Assembly: GCF_043641665.1 (NCBI RefSeq)
Contig: NC_092183.1
Location: forward strand, 22,788,501 to 22,852,500
Length of the DNA: 64,000 bases
From: Enoplosus armatus
Taxonomy: Eukaryota > Chordata > Actinopteri > Centrarchiformes > Enoplosidae
Direction of reading: 5' to 3'
In this document: positions 25,075 to 33,273 of the stretch, in pieces
Position numbering within the stretch: position 1 is the stretch's first letter
Layout: every line of letters starts with the position of its first letter
The notes under the pieces: model-generated
What the model saw: the letters and a program-made list of their open reading frames with translations, nothing else
Told to the model about the DNA's origin: nothing
Database searches by the model: none
Position numbers and translations under genes: made by a program

Positions 25075-25539
25075 TATAAGCGTTATCAAAAAGCAAAGTT
25101 TTAAGCCTACTCTTAAAAGTAGAGTGTGTCTGCCTCCCGGACCCAAACTGGGAGCCGATTCCACAGGAGAGGAGCTTGATAGCTGAAGGCTCTGGCTCCT
25201 GTTCTGCTTTTGGAGACTCTGGGAACCACAAGCAACCCTGCATTCTGGGAGCGCAGTGCTCTAATGGGGTAATAGGGTACTATGAGCTCTTTAAGATATG
25301 ATGGTGCCTGACCAGTAAGAGCTTTGTAAGTCAGGAGAAGGATTTTAAACTCTATTCTAGATTTTACAGGGAGCCAGTGCAGCAAAGCCAACACAGGAGA
25401 AATATGATCTCTTTTCCTGGTTCCTGTCAGTACACCTGCCGCAGCATTCTGGATCAGCTGGAGAGTCCTCAGGGACTTATTGGGACAACCTGATAATAAG
25501 GAGATTCCTCACGGTGGCGCTGGAGGCCAGGGCAATGCC
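25075..25539 (-). pseudogene. LINE-B reverse transcriptase C-terminal part
   Basis: Minus-strand conceptual product contains LHWLPVKSRIEFKILLLTYK, APSYLKELIVPY, SQNAGLLVVPRVSKSR and FSYQAPLLWNRLP, the C-terminal region downstream of the RT in this LINE family. Beside the hAT insertion (25548) the segment encoding GIALASSATVRNL directly continues the protein interrupted at 28184, confirming one original element. Part of the thumb region between these motifs is deleted. Confidence 0.88.
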
Positions 25540-26203
25540 ATCTAGGGCAGAGGTGTTCAACAGGGGGTACTGCAGGGGGGTCGCGAACTTTTTGGTTGAT
25601 TAGACAATTTTTTATATTTTTTTAATTTTTAATTTTTTTCCACAAATTAATTAATTAAATGTCTTTAAATACACATTAATATGAATCCAACATATTGTAG
25701 CGAATGGATAAATGGAGGCAGAAGACGTTATCTTACAGTCAGCAATGCACACATTCAGCGACACACAGGAGCTCTCTCAAGCTGGGCACCGGTTCACTCA
25801 CAGCACGAGACTAGCCTAGACCTGTCCCTCCAAGCCTCATGTACACAAAGAGGAGGACCCGCCCCTATCACTGCTGTGCCAATCGCGAGGCGGCATGTTA
25901 CACGCTGGCTCTGTCAGGTTCCCCGTGATTAGCCGAGGGCCTATTCCGTCCCCAGCTGACTAAGATCCCAGACACAAGGATGCACGCTGCAATATTATTG
26001 AAAAGAAGATACCTTTGTAAAAAAAAAGAATAGAAAAAATAACAAATAAAAAAAACGACGACATTTAGTTCACCCACGAATCCTTTTGCAATCACTTTTG
26101 CAAGATATTCCTGGTCTAAAACACTGCAGCTCCTATCCACAACAGCCAGTACTGAGGCCAGTATATTATTATGCCAGGTGTATGGACATTGTTATGAGCG
26201 AAA

Positions 26204-27689
26204 ATGGATCGTTTTGTAACTCGACCAAAAAACTCCACAAGCACAAGAGAGATACCCTCCACCTCAGACACAACCGGTGAAAATGCAAGCGGCGAGGCGG
26301 CACCTGCTGCTGATGTAGCGGCTGATAAGGGTAAGCGCAAACGAGAGAAGACCCGAAAATATACAGATAATTATCTGAAGTTTGGATTTACCTTCAAGGA
26401 GACAGATGGCATTGAATTACCAATGTGTGTCATTTGCTCTACTGTGCTGTCAAACGAATCTATGAAGCCATCAAAGCTGCAGCGTCACTTGGAGACAACC
26501 CACAGCCACTTAAAAGACAAACCTGTTGAATACTTCCAAACTAGTCTCAAATCCCTCCAAGGTCAACAGACATTGATGAGAAAATCAGCCAAAGTTGGTG
26601 AGCTAGCTTTGAAATGCTCTTATCAAGTTGCTCTTCGGATTGCCCAGAAGAAACAGCCATACACACTTGGAGAGGATTTAATATTGCCTTCAGCAACTGA
26701 CGTGTGTAAAACAATGTATGGGAATGATATTGACATTAACAAACTGAAAACTATTCCAGTGTCGGACACAACCATTGCTCGCCGTATTGACGAGATGGCA
26801 TCTGATGTGAGGGTGCAACGGATAGAGAAGCTGAGGTTGGCGGATGCATTTGCATTACAATTGGATGAATCAACAGATGTGTCAAAGGACGCCCAGCTTC
26901 TGGCGTTTTTGCGCTTTGTCGATCAAAAGGAAATCCAGGAGGAATTTTTGTTTTGTAAGCGGCTTCCTGAACGCACAGCTAGTTCTGAAATCTGTGATTG
27001 ATGTTTTTTTCAGAGAAAATTACATTCCATGGGCAAAATGTATTGCGCTGTGCACCGACGGTGCAAGAGCCATGGCTGGTTTAAAAAGTGGACTAATCGC
27101 GCTTGTAAGGGATGTGGCTCCGCAAGTGATTTGGACGCACTGCATGCTACACAGGGAGTCACTTGTTGCCAAAGACATGAGCGCTGAATTGTCAGATGTC
27201 ATGGACTCGGTCGTGAAAGTTGTCAATATAGTCAAGAAGAGTGCTTTGCAAACGCGTCTCTTCTCTAATCTCTGTGCTGCTGAGGGAGAAGAACACACTG
27301 CGCTCGAGGGACAATTTAGGAACTACTTTTCTGAGGCTGACTCCTGGCGCAGGGACAAGACATGGATACAGTTTCCATTCAGAGACAACGCAGCAGACGG
27401 CACATGTCTGACAGTGACAGAGGAGGATCAGCTCATCGAACTATCCACTGACAGTACGTTCAGAAACATATATGAAACTAAACCACTCACCCAGTTCTGG
27501 ATCTCTTGCCAGAAAGACTTTGCAACAACATATCTTTGCGAAAGTGGATTTTCCTCACTCACCTACCTGAAAAACAAATACAGGTCAAGACTGCAGCCTG
27601 AGGCTGATATGACCCTCTGCCTGACAACCTCCATCCGTCCAAGGTTAGATAAGTTGTGTGCTACTCATCAGGGTCAGACATCTCACTAA
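26204..27689 (+). pseudogene. hAT transposase, ZBED5/SCAND3-like, frameshifted and internally deleted
   Basis: The start MDRFVTRPKN and the BED zinc finger (CVICSTVL with downstream HLETTHSH) are clear. They are followed by the DEST-type catalytic segment LDESTDVSKDAQLLAFLRF and the TDGARAMAG and THCMLHRESL motifs of hAT RNase H-like transposases. One frameshift near 26990-27000 separates two overlapping frames. After the AAEGEEHTAL motif the product jumps to EGQFRNYFSEAD. From my knowledge of the family, a stretch on the order of 150 or more residues is missing there, taking part of the insertion domain. The C-terminal dimerisation region (FATTYLCESGFSSL) remains. Confidence 0.9.
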
Positions 27690-27756
27690 TGTGGGTGTAT
27701 GTGTGCCATCCACAGATGGCTTGAGGATTCACTGTCCCTTCGACATGTATGTTTAA

Positions 27757-27966
27757 AATAAAAACATGAATCTGTGAATTATTTTAATAGCTCAGTGTTG
27801 TATGCAAGATGTATGTTTATAAATGGCAGTGGCACGGCCACCCTGTACCTTACACATGTTTAAAATAAAAACATGAATCTGTGAATTATTTTAATAGCTC
27901 AGTGTTGTATGCAAGATGTATGTTTATAAATGGCAGTGGCACGGCCACCCTGTACCTTACACATGT
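27757..27966 (+). repeat. Two-copy ~105-bp tandem duplication in the hAT 3' region
   Basis: AAATAAAAACATGAATCTGT through CCCTGTACCTTACACATG occurs twice back to back with almost no differences. A diverged third partial copy follows to about 28070. Near-identity suggests a recent local duplication. Confidence 0.92.
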
Positions 27967-28183
27967 TTGAAATAAAAACATGAATATATGAACCTGTGTA
28001 TTATTTGAATAGCTTAGTATTGAATGCACAATAACAGGGTAGCTATGTTTATACATGGCACTAGGCCCAGTTTAATATAAAACACAATTTTATACAATAT
28101 ATATAGTAGGGGGTCCCTGCTCCATCTCTCCATCAGTTTGGGGGTCCTTGGCCTGAAAAACGTTGAAGACCCCTGATCTCGGG

Positions 28184-29020
28184 TAACAGTATCCTTAGAT
28201 ACTGTGTTTCTGAGGTGTTCAGGGCCAAGAACAATAACTTCTGTCTTGTCCGAGTTCAACATCAGATAATTACAGGTCATCCAGGTCTTTATGTGGAACT
28301 CCATGACTGACTTTGGCTTACATGGAGGATTCATCGTTAACATGTACAAACTGAGATCGATCTGATAAATACGACTTAAAACAGCTTAGTGCGGTTCCTT
28401 TGATGCCAATTAAATGTTCCAGTCTCTGTAATAGGATATGATGGTCAATGGTGTCGAATGCAGCACTAAGATCTAACAAAACAAGTATAGAGACAAGTCC
28501 CTTGTCTGATACAGTTAGAAGGTCATTTGTAACTTTCACCAGTGCTGTCTCTGTGCTATGATGAGCTCTGAAACCTGACTGAAAGTCCTCAAGCAACTTA
28601 TTGTTATGTAGAAAATCACACAGCTGGTTGGCGACTGCTTTCTCAAGAATCTTGGAGAGAAAGGGAAGGTTAGATATAGGTCTATAGTTGGCTAAAACCT
28701 CTGGATCAAGAGTGGGCTTTTTAAGAAGAGGTTTAATTACAGCTACTTTAAAGGACTGTGGTACGTAGCCTGTTAATAAAGACAGATTGATCATGTCTAG
28801 TAAAGAAGTGCTGACTAAAGGTAAAACCTCTTTAAGCAGCCAGGTTGGGATGGGGTCTAAGAGACAAGTTGATGGCTTAGATGAAGAGATGGTTTTAGTA
28901 ATTTGGTGAAGGTCAATGGGAGAAAAGCAATCTAAATATACATCAGGTTTTACAGCTATTTCTGAGATTCCTGTTTGAAGGTAAGGTACTACCTGAAGAC
29001 AGGAGGTGATCAGTTCTGTC
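28184..29020 (-). pseudogene. LINE-B reverse transcriptase, catalytic box deleted
   Basis: The minus-strand frame at 28318-28794 covers the RT fingers and palm start: ANYRPISNLPFLSKILEK, FQSGFRAHHSTETALVKV and LDLSAAFDTIDHHIL (first catalytic Asp). After HVNDESS the frame stops and the DNA jumps within about 40 bp to a segment encoding KTWMTCNYLMLNSDKTEVIV. From family knowledge the QGSVLGP and YADD boxes lie between these two points and are missing here, so a deletion of a few hundred bases removed the active site. Confidence 0.88.
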
Positions 29021-29021
29021 T

Positions 29022-30255
29022 CTAATAGTCTAATAGTCTAATAGTAATTTTATCATTAAAGAAGCTCATGAAATCATTACTGCTGAGGGTTATAGGAATA
29101 CATGGCTCAATAGAGCTGTGACTCTCTGTCAGCCTGGCTACAGTGCTGAAGAGAAACCTGGGGTTGTTCTTGTTCTCTTCTATTAATGATGAGTAATAGG
29201 CTGCTCTGGCTTTACAGAGGACCTTCCTATAAGTTTTAAGACTATCTTGCCAAATTAAACGTGATTCCTCCAGTTTGGTGGAGCGCCATTTCCTTTCAAG
29301 TTTCTGCACTGATTGCTTTAATTTGCGGGTTTGGGTGTTATACCATGGAGCTGACTTTCTTTGTTTTATGATCTTCTTTTTAAGAGGGGCAATAGAGTCA
29401 AGTGTCAATCGCACTGAGCCTGCAGCACTGTCAACAAGATTGTCCATTTGAGAGGGACGAAGGTTAGCATAGGAGTCCTCAGTTGTATATGAGACATGGC
29501 ATTGAATTTAATGCCGATGGAATCACTTCCTTAAATTTAGCTACAGCACTATCAGATAGATATCTGGTGTAGGCTTTTTTGCCTAATGGCGTGTAGTCCA
29601 GTAATAGGAATTCAAAAGTTATTAAATAATGGTCCGATAACAAAGGATTCTGTGGAAAGACAATTAGATGTTCAATTTCAAGTCCATATGTCAGAACCAG
29701 GTCGAGGGTGTAATTAAAACAGTGAGTGGGTTTCTGTACCCTCTGACAGAAGCCGATCGAATCCAATAAAGAGATAAATGCAGTACCAAGGCTATCCTTA
29801 TCAATGTCCACATGAATATTAAAATCCCCTACGATAATGACTTTGTCTGTTTTAAGGACTAAACCTGATAAAACCTCTGAGAATTCAGATAAGAATTCAG
29901 AGTATGGACCTGGAGCGCAATAGACTATAACGAATAAGACTGGCTTCAGTGTTTTCCAGGTTGGGAGAGAAAGACTAACAACAAGGCTTTCAAATGAGAT
30001 ATAATCCAGTTTAGGTCTAGAGTTCATCAACAGGCTTAAGTCAAAAATGGCTGCAACTCCACCTCCTCGGCCGGTGCCTCGAGGGATGTGAGTATTAGTA
30101 TGACTGGGCGGAGTGGATTCATTCAGGCTGACATACTCTTCATGACACAGCCAGGTTTCTGTCAGACACAGTAGATCAATACGATTATCTGATATTAGCT
30201 TGTTTACTAATACAGCTTTAGACGACAGAGATCTGATATTTAACAGTCCACACTT
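29022..30255 (-). pseudogene. LINE-B endonuclease and linker
   Basis: The minus strand encodes an exonuclease/endonuclease/phosphatase fold: [15 protein letters not shown] and LLCLTETWL (30100-30250), [10 protein letters not shown], then [12 protein letters not shown] and LLSDHYLI in the frame 29479-30030. The linker frame 29022-29447 has the APWYNTQTRKLKQ signature. A frame break lies between the two (29447-29479) and a stop interrupts the N-terminal part. In active elements this domain nicks the target to start insertion. Confidence 0.87.
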
Positions 30256-30540
30256 AATTTTCCTATTGTCGTGGTCTTAATTTTTATTAAGTTTTTATTA
30301 ATGAGTCCTCTTCTGTTTAACTTTGATTGAATTAATCTAAGTGGTCGGGGGGCAGACACAGTCATTATGGGGTTTTGGGTGGGTAACTGCTCTAATGGAA
30401 GCGCAGAGAAGCATGTAGGACTGTGACTCTGCCTCCTGGTCTGGACTCTGGGTTGTCACAGTTTTGGTTCACTAATAAAGTCGGTCAGATTTCTAGATAT
30501 GAGAGCCGCTCCATCCAAAGTGGGAGCTCAGGCATCACTT
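30256..30540 (-). mobile_element. LINE-B 5' part (upstream of the endonuclease)
   Basis: The minus strand has short open stretches such as RRGLINKN and PTLDGAALISRNLTDF, typical of the region upstream of the endonuclease in this family. The 5' boundary with L1 sequence is near 30540. Confidence 0.65.
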
Positions 30541-30544
30541 TGAT

Positions 30545-31171
30545 AGAAACATTAAAATGATTAAGAGTACGGAAGTGGGCCTGCTTGAGATCTTTATTGA
30601 TGCATATAAGGGCAACACCCATAAGAAACTGGTATCTAACATATACTCATGTCTACAATCTTCCAAGGACCACTCCTCCCTATATGTTAAAGCCAAATGG
30701 GAGGTGGAAGCAAATATAACTATAACAGAAGAAGGGTGGTCTAACATATGCAAAATACATTCCACTACCTCCAGCTCTGGCCAATAGAGAGAATTCTCAT
30801 GGAAGAATGTTATCAGATTTTTTCTCACTCCTATCAACTACTACTATCAAAACAGCAGACCAGAATCAGGACATTGCTGGAGGCAATGTGGTAATATTAT
30901 GGCTGATCACTTCCACATATTCTGGAAATGTCCAGTAATCCAGTCTTATTGGTTAGAGATATTAACGGAAATAAATTCAATAATGGGATTTAAAATTGAC
31001 AATAGTTTTTGCATGATATATTTAGGTAATATACCAGCTGAATTTAATGTTCGGGACAAGTACCTCCTTAAAATATTATTTGTAGCTAGCAAAAAAGCAA
31101 TCACCAAAAAATGGCTTGTCAAAGAGCCCCCAACAAAAGGAGAATGGACAACAATTGTGAAAGACATTTGA
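30545..31171 (+). pseudogene. L1 ORF2 3' part (C-terminal region)
   Basis: The plus-strand product includes LYVKAKWEVEANITITEEGW, then ADHFHIFWKCPVIQSYW and the KKAITKKWL segment, the C-terminal Cys-rich region of fish L1 ORF2. A stop sits at about 30785 and a frame change near 30890. It is the distal end of the element whose ORF2 starts at 23418. Confidence 0.85.
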
Positions 31172-31526
31172 TATGGAGAAGCTGACCTTTTCTTTAAGAC
31201 TCAGTAAAGATACATTTTACAAATACTGGTCCAAATGGGTTTTGCATGTTGCACATACCAAGGAGAATTTTCTGGTACAAGGAATTTAATTTTTGACTTA
31301 TTTATTTATTGGGATTCTTTCTTTGAGTTTCATCATATCTGTAACTTCCTCTTCATTTCTTGGATGTATTCTCCTTGTGTAACTTCTTTGCTCTGGATGG
31401 ATGGTAACCCGTAACACAAAGCAATTACTGAGGACATATACGCTGTGCTGTACTAGCCCTGGTGACCTGTGTGTTCCTTTGTCTTTAAACTGTAAACTAC
31501 AAAAATAAAGTATAAAAAAAAAAAAA
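31172..31526 (+). mobile_element. L1 3' UTR and poly(A)
   Basis: Follows ORF2 and ends in ACAAAAATAAAGTAT plus an A-run to 31526. An AATAAA signal lies just upstream of the A-run, as expected for a retrotransposed L1 3' end. Confidence 0.85.
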
Positions 31527-31745
31527 GGACTGTGGTACATAGCCTGTATAAAACTTCTTTAAGCAGCCTAGTTCGGGTGGGGTATAAGAGACAAGTTGAT
31601 GGCTTAGATGAAGAAATTGTATTAGTTATTTGGTGAAGGTTGATGGGAGAAAAACAATATTAGTCATTTCTAAAGGTTCCTGTGTTTGAAGGTACGTCAG
31701 TACCGCCTGAAGGCAGGAGGTGATTAACTTTGTCTCCAATACTTG
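31527..31745 (-). mobile_element. LINE-A, right part (minus strand)
   Basis: Continues LINE-A after the L1. GGACTGTGGTACATAGCCTG, AGACAAGTTGATGGCTTAGA and AAGGCAGGAGGTGATTAACT align with LINE-B at about 28747-29020, with small deletions. The fragment ends near 31745, where the matching sequence is lost. Confidence 0.87.
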
Positions 31746-32694
31746 ATGATAATGATATAACATAATTGTAACGCTATTATAAAGTGAGACCATCAGCTAC
31801 TGCTGCTCATTCAGTCAGTGCCAAATAGCATAGTATAAACTGTTTTTCCAACCCATATTACGCAGCCGTCATTCACGTTTGCGTGGTCAAACCAGCCACC
31901 CCTGTGTTTCAAGTGTGCAAATCATTTAACATTTATGGTAATCGCAATGAACCAGCTCTGGGGAGCGGTTGGAAGTGACTTTTAAATGCAGTCACACAAA
32001 TATGGGACAGGTGTCCCATACAGTATTTGTGCATACAAAAAGCTACAGCAAATCCCACCAAGGATTACTTCCGGATTTCCAAAGGGGAAAGAACAGGACA
32101 ATGTGCGTTCATTGAAAAATGAAATTAAAGACAGCTGATTGACTCCATTATGATTAACCCAAACAATCTTCCACCTGAATTCCAATTCTGATAAGCAATT
32201 TAGCTGGTTCAAAAGTATTTCAAGACACTTAGGCAGATGAAATTAATACTTCTTAGACCACTTCCACTACTGTTAACTCCCTCAACGATGAGGGATGTTA
32301 ACTCCCTCAATGTAGTTTGAGAAATCCAATGTCCCTTCACACAACAACAAGCCTTTTTCCTTCCATAAGTAGTTCATTCTTATATTTTTGGAATAAGTAC
32401 TTCTTAGACTATTTGCACAAATACTATGAAATACTGTGCACCTTTTGAGAAATCCTATTTCAAAGTCAGACTCAAGCAACTTAAGTACAATTTTGAGGTA
32501 TTTGTGCTTTTAATTGAGTATTTCCATTTTCTGCTACACCACTGCATTTTTCATGCTAAGTCATTTTTACTCTACTTCATTTATTTGATAGATTCAGTCA
32601 CTAGTTAGTTTGATGATTCGTATTATTATCATAAAATAAAAATGAATAAACTTATGATGTATTATTATATATTAAGCTACCCAACATTATCAAC
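31746..32694. other. Gene-free stretch
   Basis: AT-rich sequence without credible reading frames or recognised repeats. A 20-bp phrase around GATGTTAACTCCCTCAA is locally repeated near 32273-32312. Confidence 0.55.
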
Positions 32695-33090
32695 TGTCAC
32701 GGCTGGTGGTGCAGGACGGCAAGGAACACGAGGAATAGGACCCAACTGCAGACACAGAGACAGAGTAGATGCAGTGCAGGTGATTTAATGAGCAAATCCA
32801 GGGGGAAAAAGACTTACAGGATAGTCAGTCAGGCAGTAGTCAAAACTGGGAAAGCAGTCCAAACAGGTAAACAGATCAAACAATGAACAGGCAATAATCA
32901 GCGTCAAAAAAACAATCCAAAAATCCAAAATAACAGGGAACACTGGGAAACAGGGAGCCAAGACAGGTAACACATAGCAACAACCTACAACGAACTGTTA
33001 CTGGAGAGAGAAAACACACACACACTAAATACAGAAGCCAGGTGGGGATAACGAGACAAGTAATTACCAGCTGAAACATTAAAGATGAAC
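32695..33090 (-). mobile_element. LTR-like fragment, possible solo LTR
   Basis: Begins TGTCACGGCTGGTGGTGCAG and contains GACCCAACTGCAGACACAGA, resembling, as I recall them, the ends of fish Gypsy-type LTR copies read on the minus strand. The overall layout resembles the segment at 37396-37870. No internal retroelement genes are attached and no target duplication was found, so the label is tentative. Confidence 0.4.
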
Positions 33091-33273
33091 ACATTAATGC
33101 ATCAATAATTATAATCCAGTAATATATATTTTTCTGAAATGGACCACTCTGTACTTTACTTTTGTTGATTAGTATATCTTGGTACTAATACTTTTGTATT
33201 GCTACTTCCTCCCTCACTGCACACATTTGTTTAGCCTAGGTCAAGTGACCTAATTTTAAGTGCCCCGTGGATA

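Larger units (their letters stand above)
25548..28175 (+). mobile_element. hAT element with 8-bp target duplication
   Basis: Termini are CAGAGGTGTTCAAC at the left and, read inward from the right, CAGGGGTCTTCAAC. The flanks are ATCTAGGG (25540-25547) and ATCTCGGG (28176-28183), an 8-bp hAT-type target duplication with one mismatch. It interrupts LINE-B inside the RT gene and is the youngest layer of the nest. It carries a damaged ZBED5-type transposase on the plus strand. Confidence 0.93.
24457..30540 (-). mobile_element. LINE-B, CR1/L2/Rex1-like non-LTR element, inserted in the L1 and split by hAT
   Basis: Minus-strand element of the same family as LINE-A. Reading 5' to 3' (right to left) it has an endonuclease, a linker, the reverse transcriptase, then the hAT interruption (25548-28175), the RT C-terminus, a 3' UTR and the family's terminal signature with (TTGAA)n-like repeats at 24460-24500. 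The exact edges against the L1 are uncertain by about 20 bp, and I could not confirm a target duplication. Confidence 0.86.
21968..31526 (+). mobile_element. L1 retrotransposon, interrupted; target duplication and poly(A) present
   Basis: The element starts just after AAAAAGGACTGTGG (21954-21967) and ends in a poly(A) run directly before a second GGACTGTGG (31527-31535), giving a 9-14 bp target duplication. The pre-insertion site TT/AAAAA is the site type L1 endonuclease nicks. ORF1 lies at 22081-23135, the start of ORF2 at 23418-24456, and the end of ORF2 with the 3' UTR at 30545-31526. The middle of ORF2, including the reverse transcriptase, is missing and is replaced by a second LINE. No product can be made. 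Confidence 0.88.

Noticed and set aside
26204..27689. Functional ZBED5-like host gene
   Set aside because: It lies between hAT TIRs with a target duplication, has a frameshift, and lacks a central part of the transposase.
24446..30530. AGTGGAGCT / AGTGGGAGCT as the target duplication of LINE-B
   Set aside because: The right-hand copy appears to belong to the LINE 5' end itself and the match is imperfect, so I do not call it.
31298..31540. Minus-strand frame of 80 codons at the L1 end
   Set aside because: It is antisense to the L1 3' UTR and poly(A).
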